DNA of 64,000 bases. Source: Sphingomonas sp. URHD0057 (GTDB lineage Bacteria > Pseudomonadota > Alphaproteobacteria > Sphingomonadales > Sphingomonadaceae). Position numbers and translations under genes: made by a program. Position 1 is the first letter of the stretch; each line of letters begins with the position of its first letter. The stretch spans positions 177,501 to 241,500 of the forward strand of contig NZ_JIAU01000005.1 in NCBI RefSeq assembly GCF_000620665.1. The letters are read 5' to 3'. Under the pieces are notes generated by a model. That model did no database searches, had not been told where the DNA came from, and saw only the letters and a list, made by a program, of their open reading frames with translations. This document shows, piece after piece, positions 1 to 8,045 of the stretch.

Positions 1-4
1 CCAT

Positions 5-1039
5 GTGAATCGTTCACGCCGGATGACTATGCCGCTGGCCCCGATGGAAGCCCTACTCGCCGCCGAGCTGCCCGAGGGCGACGGCTGGCAGTTCGAGCCC
101 AAGTGGGACGGCTTCCGCTGCCTTGCCCGCCGCGACGGAGCAGAGATCACGCTCACCTCCAAGTCGGGCAAGCCGCTCGGCCGCTACTTCCCCGAAGTGA
201 TCGACATCCTAGCTCGAGTGAAGGCAAAACGCTTCCTGCTCGACGGCGAGCTCATCATTCCATTGAGCCACGCGCTGTCGTTCGAAGCGCTGCAGCTGCG
301 GCTGCACCCGGCCGAGAGCCGCGTCCGCCGGCTCGCCAAGGAAACTCCGGCCGAGCTGATGCTGTTCGACCTGCTCGAACTGGACGGCAAGAGGCTGACC
401 GGTAAGCCGCTTGTCGAGCGCCGCGATGCGCTCGAGCGCTTCTTCGCGAAGAACGTTGTGCTGGGGCTTCAGCTATCGCCTGTGACGCAAAACCGCGATG
501 TCGCCACCGATTGGCTGAAGCGCAGCGGCGGGGCGCTCGACGGCGTCATCGCCAAGCGGCTGGACGATTCCTATCACCCCGGCGAGCGGGCGATGATCAA
601 GGTCAAGCAACAGCGGACGGCCGACTGCGTGGTCGGCGGCTTTCGCTATGCCGAGAAGAAAAAGGTCGTGGGGTCGCTGTTGCTCGGCCTCTACGACGAC
701 CACGGCTTGCTTCATCACGTCGGCTTCACGTCCGCAATTCCGGCGAAGGAGCGGCCCCGGCTGACGAAGGATCTCGAGAAGCTGGTGGAGGCGCCGGGCT
801 TCACCGGCAATGCACCCGGCGGACCGAGCCGCTGGAACACCGAGCGCACCACGCAATGGCAGCCGCTCAGGCTGGAGCTGGTGGTCGAGGTCAAATACGA
901 CCAGGTCACCGGCCGCCGCTTCCGCCACGGCACCGGCTTCGTCCGCTGGCGCCCCGACAAGGACCCGAGGCAATGCACGTTCGATCAGCTCGCGCCCGAG
1001 CTCAAGCCGTCCGAGCTCAAGGAGCTGTTCGGGAAATGA
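5..1039 (+). CDS. ATP-dependent DNA ligase (LigC/LigD-ligase type)
   Basis: Small stand-alone ATP-dependent DNA ligase that would seal nicks in duplex DNA via a covalent lysyl-AMP. The adenylation motif EPKWDGFR (motif I, Lys at about residue 34) is clear, followed by SKSGK and the downstream motif DGVIAKR (about 180). The C-terminal OB-fold region carries VEVKYDQVTGRRFRHGT, typical of LigD/LigC ligase domains. At about 340 aa it lacks the polymerase and phosphoesterase domains of full LigD. The start is uncertain because the window begins only 4 bases upstream: a GTG lies at 5 and ATGs at 23 and 29, and the conserved region begins near the ATG at 29, so the protein may be slightly shorter. 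The stop overlaps the ATG of the next gene (ATGA), so the two repair genes are probably cotranscribed. Confidence 0.88.
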   Translation: MNRSRRMTMPLAPMEALLAAELPEGDGWQFEPKWDGFRCLARRDGAEITLTSKSGKPLGRYFPEVIDILARVKAKRFLLDGELIIPLSHALSFEALQLRLHPAESRVRRLAKETPAELMLFDLLELDGKRLTGKPLVERRDALERFFAKNVVLGLQLSPVTQNRDVATDWLKRSGGALDGVIAKRLDDSYHPGERAMIKVKQQRTADCVVGGFRYAEKKKVVGSLLLGLYDDHGLLHHVGFTSAIPAKERPRLTKDLEKLVEAPGFTGNAPGGPSRWNTERTTQWQPLRLELVVEVKYDQVTGRRFRHGTGFVRWRPDKDPRQCTFDQLAPELKPSELKELFGK

Positions 1040-1626
1040 GCTTGCTGTTCCACGAGCCGCTGATCGCCGGCCTCGATTATCGAGAGGAGCTGATCAGCCG
1101 AGCCGAGGAGCAGGCGCTGATCGCGCGACTGGAGCAGCTCGATCTGACCCCTTTTCGCTTCCATGGCTGGCTCGGCAACCGCAAGACGCAGAGCTTCGGC
1201 TGGCGCTACGATTTCGACGACTCCTCCTTCGCCCCGGGTGAGCCGATCCCCGACTGGCTCGTCCCGCCTCGCGAGAAGGCTGCCGCTTTCGCCCGCCTGG
1301 AGGCGCGGGATTTCGCGCATGTCCTACTCGCCCGCTACGATCCCGGAGCGGGCATCGGCTGGCATCGCGACCGCGACGTATTCGACCAGGTCGTCGGCAT
1401 CTCGCTCGCCACGCCCACCATTCTTCGCTTCCGCCAGCGAACCGCAACCGGCTTCCGCCGCGCCAGCCTCGAACTCCTGCCGCGCTCGGCTTATTTGCTG
1501 TCGGCGGATTCCCGATGGGCTTGGGAGCACCGGATCGTACCCGGCGAGCAACTGCGCTTCTCGATCACTTTCCGAACGCTGTCCGAGAAAGGGCGAAGGA
1601 TCGCCGCAGGTCAGCGCAACTCGTAG
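1036..1626 (+). CDS. AlkB-like 2OG-Fe(II) oxygenase
   Basis: Predicted Fe(II)/2-oxoglutarate dioxygenase of the AlkB family, which oxidatively removes alkyl groups from nucleobases. The 196-residue protein has the iron triad: H110 and D112 in GWHRDRDVF, and H165 in WEHRIV. The 2-oxoglutarate-binding arginine region is RFSITFR (R174/R180). The ATG at 1036 overlaps the TGA of the upstream DNA ligase, implying translational coupling and a shared role in DNA repair. The 3' end overlaps the convergent HutG-like gene by 16 bases. Family assignment is secure; the precise substrate (DNA, RNA or protein) cannot be read from sequence. Confidence 0.9.
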   Translation: MSLLFHEPLIAGLDYREELISRAEEQALIARLEQLDLTPFRFHGWLGNRKTQSFGWRYDFDDSSFAPGEPIPDWLVPPREKAAAFARLEARDFAHVLLARYDPGAGIGWHRDRDVFDQVVGISLATPTILRFRQRTATGFRRASLELLPRSAYLLSADSRWAWEHRIVPGEQLRFSITFRTLSEKGRRIAAGQRNS

Positions 1627-2489
1627 CCGGCGAGGCATTCGGCGACCCAGCGGGCGGCGGTGAGGGCGCTGAGATCGCTCGCATCGAGCGACGGGTCCCA
1701 TTCGGTGAGGTCGACCACCCTGACCCGGGGATCGGACGCCAGCTTGCGCACCGCCCAGAAGAAATCGTGGGCCGCCATGCCGCCCGGCCGCGCGCCTGGC
1801 GCGCCGGGAAGCTGCGCGCGGTCGATGACATCGATGTCGCAGTCGATGACGAGCGCATCGCAGTGGGCGACATGATCGAGCGCGTGCTGGATGGCCTGGG
1901 CGATCCCCTGTGCCCGCACGTCGCCGATGGTGATCACCAGGTTTCCGGCGGCGATCGCATCCTCATGCATCGCGCGGCTGTTGGCGAACGGGGCGAGCCC
2001 GACCTGGGCGATGTTCGCGCCGGGCAAGCCATCCTCGATCAGCGCGCGGACGGGGTTGCCGTTGCTGAGGCCCTCGTCGAGCTCGCGCATGTCGAAATGC
2101 GCGTCGAGCGTGATCAGTCCGATCTCGTCGAGGGCGCCGCCGAGCCCGAGCACCGCCGGCCGTGTAATCGCATTGTTGCCACCGACCAGCAGCGTCAGCG
2201 CATGCGCTTCCGTGCTGGCGGCAACTGCCTCACGGATCAGCGGCATCGCCGCTTCGATCGTCGAACCGGGGAGCGCGACGTCGCCGCGGTCGGCGACTCC
2301 GGTCGCAAGCTCGCGCCCGGTTTCGACGTCGTACAGCCCGATCCGGCGCAGGGTCCGCCGCAGCAGTGCCGGCGCTTGGTCGCACGCGCCCGGAGTGACC
2401 GATCCTACGGCGAGCGGCGCGCCGAGCAGGCCGACCGCCGCCGGCTTCCGCTCGACGATGAGGTCGCTGAGATTGGGCCAGCCCGCCAT
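1611..2489 (-). CDS. HutG-like arginase-family protein (putative formimidoylglutamase)
   Basis: Ureohydrolase-fold protein of 292 aa. Its position, divergent from hutI, points to the last step of histidine degradation, hydrolysis of N-formimino-L-glutamate to glutamate and formamide. Two manganese-binding motifs are intact: DAHFD (129-133) and DCDID (216-220). The first motif, normally GGDH, reads GGNN (103-106), so the usual metal-binding histidine is replaced by Asn. This may mark a divergent HutG subgroup, altered metal use, or loss of classical activity. Only 39 bases separate it from hutI, so the two genes share a compact divergent promoter region. No hutC-type repressor is visible in the window. 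Confidence 0.75.
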   Translation of the reverse strand: MAGWPNLSDLIVERKPAAVGLLGAPLAVGSVTPGACDQAPALLRRTLRRIGLYDVETGRELATGVADRGDVALPGSTIEAAMPLIREAVAASTEAHALTLLVGGNNAITRPAVLGLGGALDEIGLITLDAHFDMRELDEGLSNGNPVRALIEDGLPGANIAQVGLAPFANSRAMHEDAIAAGNLVITIGDVRAQGIAQAIQHALDHVAHCDALVIDCDIDVIDRAQLPGAPGARPGGMAAHDFFWAVRKLASDPRVRVVDLTEWDPSLDASDLSALTAARWVAECLAGYELR

Positions 2490-2528
2490 CGCTTTACGCT
2501 AGCATTGCTGCTCGCCTAAGGCGACGCC

Positions 2529-3740
2529 ATGTGGGACCGGCTGCTCGTCGACTGCAAAATCGCGACGCTCCAGGCGCGGCCGGGCGACCCGCTCGGCATC
2601 ATCGACAATGGCGCGATCGGGATCACCGACGGCAAGATCGTCCGCGTCGGCAAGCGGACCGAGCTTGCCGGCACTCGCGCCAAACAGGTCGACGCGCTCG
2701 ACGGCGCCTGGGTCACGCCGGGCCTGATCGATTGCCACACCCACCTCGTCTTCGGCGGCAATCGCGCCGACGAGCATGCAATGCTCCGCGCCGGCGCGAC
2801 CTATGAGGAAGTCGCCAAGGCCGGCGGCGGGATTGCCTCGACCGTCGAAAGGACCAAAGCGGCGTCGGACGACGAGCTGCTTGAGCAGAGCCGGGCCCGC
2901 CTCCATGCGCTGATGCGCGGCGGCTGCACGACGATCGAGATCAAGAGCGGCTATGGGCTCGACCCCAAGAGCGAGATCCGGCTGCTCAAGATCGCCGAGT
3001 CACTCGGCGAGGGTGAGGCAGTGCGCATCGTTCCGACCCTGCTGGCGCTTCATGCATTGCCCGCCGGCAGCCGGGACCGCCGCGCCCATTATGTCGGCGA
3101 GATGATCGACAAGCTGCTGCCCGCGGTAGCGCGCGACCAGCTCGCCGCCAGCGTCGATGCCTATTGCGATACGATCGCCTTCACCCTTGCCGAGACCGAG
3201 CGGTTGTTCGCGGCCGCGACCGAGCTCGGCTTGCCGGTCCGGCTCCACGCCGAGCAACTGAGCAACCGCGGCGGTGCGAAGATGGCCGCGCGCTACAAAG
3301 CGCTGTCGGCAGATCACCTCGAGCATATCGACGAGGCGGGGGTCGAAGCGATGGCGCAGGCGGGGACTGTCGCCGTGCTGCTCCCGGGCGCCTTCTACGC
3401 CCTCCAGGAGACCAAGAAGCCGCCAATTGACTTGTTCCGCGCGCACGGCGTGCCGATGGCCGTTGCGACCGACTGCAACCCGGGCACGTCCCCACTATTG
3501 TCGCCGACGCTGGCAATCAACATGGCGTGCACCTTGTTCGGGCTGACCCCCGAAGAAGCGCTAGCCGGGATGACCGTCAACGCCGCGCGCGCGCTCGGGC
3601 TCGAGCTCGAAATCGGCACCATCGCGACGGGCAAGATCGCGGACCTCGCCGTGTGGCGTCTGGAGAGCCTGACCGAGCTCGGCTACTGGATCGGCTTGCC
3701 GGGACCGGAGAGGAGGATTTTCGCCGGTGTCGACGGCTAG
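2529..3740 (+). CDS. hutI: Imidazolonepropionase HutI
   Basis: Amidohydrolase that converts 4-imidazolone-5-propionate to N-formimino-L-glutamate, the third step of histidine catabolism. Its 403 aa match the usual length. The metal-binding HxH is in DCHTHLVFGG (H70, H72). Further ligands lie in the HAEQLSNRGG region and in the conserved ATDCNPGTSP segment near the C-terminus. It is first in the operon hutI - membrane gene - hutU - hutH and divergent from hutG-like; the following gene starts 14 bases before its stop. Confident assignment from both sequence and context. Confidence 0.96.
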   Translation: MWDRLLVDCKIATLQARPGDPLGIIDNGAIGITDGKIVRVGKRTELAGTRAKQVDALDGAWVTPGLIDCHTHLVFGGNRADEHAMLRAGATYEEVAKAGGGIASTVERTKAASDDELLEQSRARLHALMRGGCTTIEIKSGYGLDPKSEIRLLKIAESLGEGEAVRIVPTLLALHALPAGSRDRRAHYVGEMIDKLLPAVARDQLAASVDAYCDTIAFTLAETERLFAAATELGLPVRLHAEQLSNRGGAKMAARYKALSADHLEHIDEAGVEAMAQAGTVAVLLPGAFYALQETKKPPIDLFRAHGVPMAVATDCNPGTSPLLSPTLAINMACTLFGLTPEEALAGMTVNAARALGLELEIGTIATGKIADLAVWRLESLTELGYWIGLPGPERRIFAGVDG

Positions 3741-4341
3741 GCTCGCGGCGGCGCTGGTCGCGATTGTCTGCTGGGTCGGCCTCGCCGCTCAATTCGCGGT
3801 GACCTACGGCCAGCAGCACGACGTCATCGCGTCGCTGTGGATCATCGCGCGCTTCTTCACCATTCTCGCCAACCTCGTTCTCGCCGCGACCATGAGCCGG
3901 GTCGCGACCGGCGGCCGCGTTTCGGCGAGCGTGCTTGGCGGCGTGACGCTGGCGATCCTGCTCGTCGGGATCGTGTACTTCTTCCTGCTCCGTGGACTTC
4001 ACACCCTAAGCGGCCTTGCACTCGTCGCCGACACCCTGCTCCACAAAGTTTCGCCGGTGGCGATGGCCCTATGGTGGCTACTGTTCGCGCCCCGCGCGAA
4101 GCTGCGGTGGAGCGCGCCGATCTGGTGGTCGGCCTTTCCCGTCGCCTACCTCGTCTATGCGCTCGCGCGCGGGCATTTCGACCACAAATACCCCTATCCG
4201 TTCCTGGACGTCGGCAAGCTCGGCTGGACCCAGGCCGCGCTGAACGTCGGCGGGATCGCGCTCGGCTTCATCCTGGCCGGCTTCGCGCTGATGTGGTTCG
4301 ATCGTTGGCGTCCCCTTGGGTCGAGCCCCTCCACCCGCTAG
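3727..4341 (+). CDS. Pr6Pr-type integral membrane protein in hut operon
   Basis: A 204-residue membrane protein with about six hydrophobic helices, resembling the Pr6Pr/FAR-17a-like family (for example the LHKVSPVAMALWWLLFAP and HFDHKYPYPFLDVGKLGW segments). The likely GTG start at 3727 overlaps the 3' end of hutI by 14 bases, and the gene ends 12 bases before hutU, so it is translated as part of the hut operon. No transport signature was seen. A role in histidine or urocanate uptake is only a guess from position. Confidence 0.72.
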   Translation: MSTARLAAALVAIVCWVGLAAQFAVTYGQQHDVIASLWIIARFFTILANLVLAATMSRVATGGRVSASVLGGVTLAILLVGIVYFFLLRGLHTLSGLALVADTLLHKVSPVAMALWWLLFAPRAKLRWSAPIWWSAFPVAYLVYALARGHFDHKYPYPFLDVGKLGWTQAALNVGGIALGFILAGFALMWFDRWRPLGSSPSTR

Positions 4342-4353
4342 AGCGGCTGCGTA

Positions 4354-6012
4354 ATGACCGGACGACGGGATAACAGCCGCCATATCCGCGCCCGGCGCGG
4401 GAGCGACATCGTGGCCAAGAGCTGGGCCACCGAAGCCGCGGTACGGATGCTCATGAACAATCTCGACGAGGAGGTCGCCGAGGACCCCCAGAGCCTGGTC
4501 GTCTACGGCGGCATCGGCCGTGCCGCGCGCAACTGGGAGTGTTTCGACAAGATCGTCGAGACCCTGGAGCGGCTGGAGGAGGACCAGACCCTGCTCGTCC
4601 AGTCGGGCAAGCCGGTCGGGGTGTTCCGCACCCACCGCGATGCACCCCGGGTCCTCATCGCCAACTCTAATCTCGTGCCCAAATGGGCCAATTGGGAGGT
4701 GTTCAACGAGCTCGATCGCAAGGGCCTCATGATGTACGGCCAGATGACCGCCGGCAGCTGGATCTACATCGGCACGCAGGGCATCGTCCAAGGCACCTAC
4801 GAGACCTTCGTCGAGATGGGCCGCCAGCATTATGGCGGCGACCTCAAGGGCAAATGGATCCTGACCGCCGGCCTCGGCGGCATGGGCGGCGCGCAACCGC
4901 TGGCGGCGGTGATGGCCGGCGCCCACTGCATCGCCATCGAGGTTCAGGAAAGCCGGATCGAGAAGCGGCTCGAGACCCGCTACGTCGATCGCCGCGCGAC
5001 CGGCATCGACGAGGCGTTGGAGATCATCCGCACCGCGGAGGAGCCGACCAGCGTCGGCCTGCTCGGCAATGCCGCGGAGATCATCCCCGAGATGCTGGGG
5101 CGCGGCATCCGCCCCGATGCGCTCACGGATCAGACCAGCGCGCACGACCCGGCCAACGGCTACTGTCCCGCGGGCTGGAGCGTCGCCAAGTGGCAAGAGA
5201 TGCGCGAGCGCGACCCGGCCGAAGTCGCCGCCGCGGCGCGGGAGTCGATCGCCGCCCATGTCGAAGCGATGCTCGCCTACAAGGACATGGGCGTCCCCAC
5301 CTTCGATTACGGCAACAACATCCGCCAGGAGGCGCTCGATGAGGGCGTGACCCGCGCCTTTGACTTCCCTGGCTTCGTTCCGGCTTATGTGCGGCCCTTG
5401 TTCTGCCGGGGCATCGGCCCGTTCCGCTGGGTCGCGCTATCGGGCGATCCCGAGGACATCTATCGCACCGACGCCAAGGTGAAGGAGCTGATTCCCGACG
5501 ACCCGCACCTCCACCGCTGGCTCGACATGGCGCGCGAACGGATCGCCTTTCAGGGTCTTCCCGCGCGGATCTGCTGGGTTGGCCTCGGCCAGCGCCACCG
5601 GCTCGGCCTCGCTTTCAATGAGATGGTGCGCAGCGGCGAAGTCTCCGCCCCGATCGTCATCGGCCGCGACCATCTCGACAGCGGCAGCGTCGCCTCCCCC
5701 AACCGCGAGACCGAGAGCATGAAGGACGGCAGCGACGCGGTCAGCGACTGGCCGCTGCTCAATGCCTTGCTCAACACCGCCTCAGGGGCGACCTGGGTCT
5801 CGCTGCACCACGGCGGCGGGGTCGGCATGGGCTATTCGCAGCACGCCGGAATGGTCATCGTCGCCGACGGCACCGACGACGCCGCGCGGCGGCTGGAGCG
5901 CGTGCTGTGGAACGACCCCGCCACCGGCGTCATGCGCCACGCCGACGCCGGTTACGAGATCGCCATAGACTGCGCCCGCGAGCAGGGCCTCGATCTGCCC
6001 ATGATTCCCTAA
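4354..6012 (+). CDS. hutU: Urocanate hydratase HutU
   Basis: Converts urocanate to imidazolonepropionate with tightly bound NAD+, the second step of histidine catabolism. The 552-aa length is normal. A dinucleotide-binding AGLGGMGGA motif lies at about 172-180, and the family's conserved YCPAGWS and DYGNNIRQ segments are present, as is the [13 protein letters not shown] region near the C-terminus. It sits in the hut operon between the membrane gene and hutH. A palindromic repeat begins 1-2 bases after the stop codon. Confidence 0.97.
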   Translation: MTGRRDNSRHIRARRGSDIVAKSWATEAAVRMLMNNLDEEVAEDPQSLVVYGGIGRAARNWECFDKIVETLERLEEDQTLLVQSGKPVGVFRTHRDAPRVLIANSNLVPKWANWEVFNELDRKGLMMYGQMTAGSWIYIGTQGIVQGTYETFVEMGRQHYGGDLKGKWILTAGLGGMGGAQPLAAVMAGAHCIAIEVQESRIEKRLETRYVDRRATGIDEALEIIRTAEEPTSVGLLGNAAEIIPEMLGRGIRPDALTDQTSAHDPANGYCPAGWSVAKWQEMRERDPAEVAAAARESIAAHVEAMLAYKDMGVPTFDYGNNIRQEALDEGVTRAFDFPGFVPAYVRPLFCRGIGPFRWVALSGDPEDIYRTDAKVKELIPDDPHLHRWLDMARERIAFQGLPARICWVGLGQRHRLGLAFNEMVRSGEVSAPIVIGRDHLDSGSVASPNRETESMKDGSDAVSDWPLLNALLNTASGATWVSLHHGGGVGMGYSQHAGMVIVADGTDDAARRLERVLWNDPATGVMRHADAGYEIAIDCAREQGLDLPMIP

Positions 6013-6013
6013 T

Positions 6014-6080
6014 CGTCATCCCCGCGAAAGTGGGGACCCAGTCTTTTTGTTTGCTAGGTTGCGCTTTCGCGGGAATGACG
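6014..6080. repeat. Intergenic palindromic repeat between hutU and hutH
   Basis: A 67-bp element with 17-bp terminal inverted repeats and one mismatch: 6014-6030 pairs with 6064-6080. It fills almost the whole hutU-hutH gap. It resembles the family of dispersed palindromes beginning CGTCATCCCCGCGAAAG seen widely in proteobacteria. Its right end runs straight into the purine-rich stretch (aaagag) ahead of the hutH ATG. The transcript should fold into a long hairpin, possibly affecting mRNA stability or hutH translation. Confidence 0.85.
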
Positions 6081-6087
6081 AAAGAGA

Positions 6088-7596
6088 ATGTTAAAACTCA
6101 ATCCTGAAAACATCTCGCTCGACCAACTCCGCCGGCTGTGGGCCGGGGCCGAAGCGTCACTCGACGACGCATCGATGCAGCGCGTCTCCGAAGCCGCAGC
6201 CTCGGTCGACCGCATCGTCGCCGGCGGCGAGACGGTCTATGGCGTCAACACCGGGTTCGGCCTGCTCGCCAACACGCGCATTCCCGACGACCGCCTCGCG
6301 GAGCTCCAGACCAACTTGATCCTGTCGCACAGCGCCGGCCTTGGCGATCCGCTGCCGCGCCACGTCACGCGGCTGATGATCGTGTTGAAGCTGCTCGGTC
6401 TCGGCCGCGGCTATTCTGGCGTCCGCCCGCTTGTGATCGAGACGCTCCAGGCGCTGCTCGACCGGGACGCGATGCCGCTCATTCCCTCGCAGGGCAGCGT
6501 CGGGGCATCGGGCGATCTTGCGCCCCTAGCGCACCTCATCTCGGCGCTGATGGGTTATGGCCGGATCGACGTTGCGGGCGACATCCTGGGGGCTGGCGAT
6601 GCGCTCAAGCGCATTGGCCTCGAGCCGCTTCAGCTCGGCCCGAAGGAAGGCCTCGCACTCATCAACGGCACGCAGGCGAGCACCGCCTTGGCGCTCGACG
6701 CTTTGTTCCAAGGGGAGCGGGTGTTCGCGGCCGCGATCGCCGCCGGCGCGCTGTCGGTGGATGCGCTCAAAGGATCGGGCAAGCCGTTCGACCCGCGCAT
6801 TTCCGAGCTTCGTGGCCAGCCCGGCCAGATTCGGGTCGCCGCCGCGATCCACGGCTTGCTGGACGGCAGCGAAATCCTGACCTCGCACGTCGCCTGCAGC
6901 CGCGTGCAGGATCCCTACAGCTTCCGCTGTCAGCCGCAGGTGATGGGTGCCTCACTCGACTTGCTGATCAATGCGGCGCGGACCCTGACCATCGAAGCGG
7001 GCGCGGTGACCGACAATCCGATCGTCTTCCCCGATGAGGACAAGGCCATTTCAGGCGGGAACTTCCATGCTCAGCCGGTCGCCTTTGCCGCCGACATCAT
7101 TGCCATCGCCCTGTGCGAGGTCGGCAGCATCTCCGAGCGCCGGGTCAGCGTCCTCGTCGATCCCAAGATGAGCGGCCTGCCCGCCTTCCTGACGGAGGAT
7201 TCGGGGGTGAACTCGGGCCTGATGATCCCGCAGGTCACCGCCGCCGCGCTGGTCAGTGAGAACAAGAGCCTCGCCTTCCCCGCGAGCGTCGATTCAATTC
7301 CGACCTCGGCCGGTCAGGAGGACCACGTGTCGATGGCGCCGATCGCCGCGCGCAAGGCGGGGACGATCGCGCGCAATGCCGCGGGCGTGATCGCGGTCGA
7401 GCTGATGGCCGCGGCCGAGGGCATCGACTACCACGCGCCCTTGAAGACCTCCGAAAAGCTGCAAGCGATCCATGCGCAGGTGCGCGCGCTATCGCCGCAC
7501 TTCACCGCCGACCGCTATTGGGCCGACGAAATCAGCGGGCTTCAGGCGGCCGTGCTGGCTGGGTCCATCGGCGCGGAGGGAGTCGCGCTCAGCTGA
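6088..7596 (+). CDS. hutH: Histidine ammonia-lyase HutH
   Basis: Deaminates L-histidine to urocanate, the first step of the pathway. The electrophilic MIO cofactor forms from Ala140-Ser141-Gly142 in GSVGASGDLAPLAHL. Other hallmarks are YGVNTGFG (about 51-58) and SAGQEDHVSM. The length of about 502 aa is typical. The ATG at 6088 lies 7 bases beyond the palindromic element, and its weak purine-rich ribosome-binding region is formed at the repeat boundary. The 3' end overlaps the convergent DUF2147 gene by 8 bases. Confidence 0.97.
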   Translation: MLKLNPENISLDQLRRLWAGAEASLDDASMQRVSEAAASVDRIVAGGETVYGVNTGFGLLANTRIPDDRLAELQTNLILSHSAGLGDPLPRHVTRLMIVLKLLGLGRGYSGVRPLVIETLQALLDRDAMPLIPSQGSVGASGDLAPLAHLISALMGYGRIDVAGDILGAGDALKRIGLEPLQLGPKEGLALINGTQASTALALDALFQGERVFAAAIAAGALSVDALKGSGKPFDPRISELRGQPGQIRVAAAIHGLLDGSEILTSHVACSRVQDPYSFRCQPQVMGASLDLLINAARTLTIEAGAVTDNPIVFPDEDKAISGGNFHAQPVAFAADIIAIALCEVGSISERRVSVLVDPKMSGLPAFLTEDSGVNSGLMIPQVTAAALVSENKSLAFPASVDSIPTSAGQEDHVSMAPIAARKAGTIARNAAGVIAVELMAAAEGIDYHAPLKTSEKLQAIHAQVRALSPHFTADRYWADEISGLQAAVLAGSIGAEGVALS

Positions 7597-7978
7597 CGCG
7601 CGTCCACCGCTGTTCCTTGCAGAACAGCCCCATGACCGCGCAGCCCTTCACCACCATGACGTTGGGGCCGACCTGGTGGACGGTCGCCGATCCGCTGATG
7701 CCGCGCTTGGGCTCGTAGGCGCGGCCTTTGTAGAGCCCGCCGCCCAACGGCTTGAGGTCGCTCAGCACGCGCGCGCCGGCGCCAACGCCTTTTGCACGGT
7801 TCTTGGCGTTGGCCCAGCCGACCGTCCCGCAATAAGCCTCGCCGCAGCGCGTCACGTTGACGATGACGCTGCGGTGGGGGTTCGCCCAGCGTCCTTCGAG
7901 CGCCGCCTGGGCCGAGGCCATGACGGGAACGGTCGCGGCAACGGCGACCAGCGCGATTTTTGTGAGAATCCGTTTCAT
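7589..7978 (-). CDS. Secreted DUF2147-domain protein
   Basis: A 129-residue exported protein: the ATG at 7978 gives a classical signal peptide (MKRILTKIALVAVAATVPVMASA). The mature part starts with the domain hallmark LEGRWANPHRSVIVNV and contains four cysteines (CGEAYCG and two near the C-terminus), consistent with periplasmic disulfides. A longer in-frame start would destroy the signal peptide. DUF2147 proteins have no established enzymatic role. Monocistronic, convergent with hutH. Confidence 0.85.
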   Translation of the reverse strand: MKRILTKIALVAVAATVPVMASAQAALEGRWANPHRSVIVNVTRCGEAYCGTVGWANAKNRAKGVGAGARVLSDLKPLGGGLYKGRAYEPKRGISGSATVHQVGPNVMVVKGCAVMGLFCKEQRWTRVS

Positions 7979-8045
7979 GCCGTCGCCTCTAGCCGAATTT
8001 TGTGGCGGAAATGGCACGCCGAGCTTGCCTCCAGATGAACCGGAA

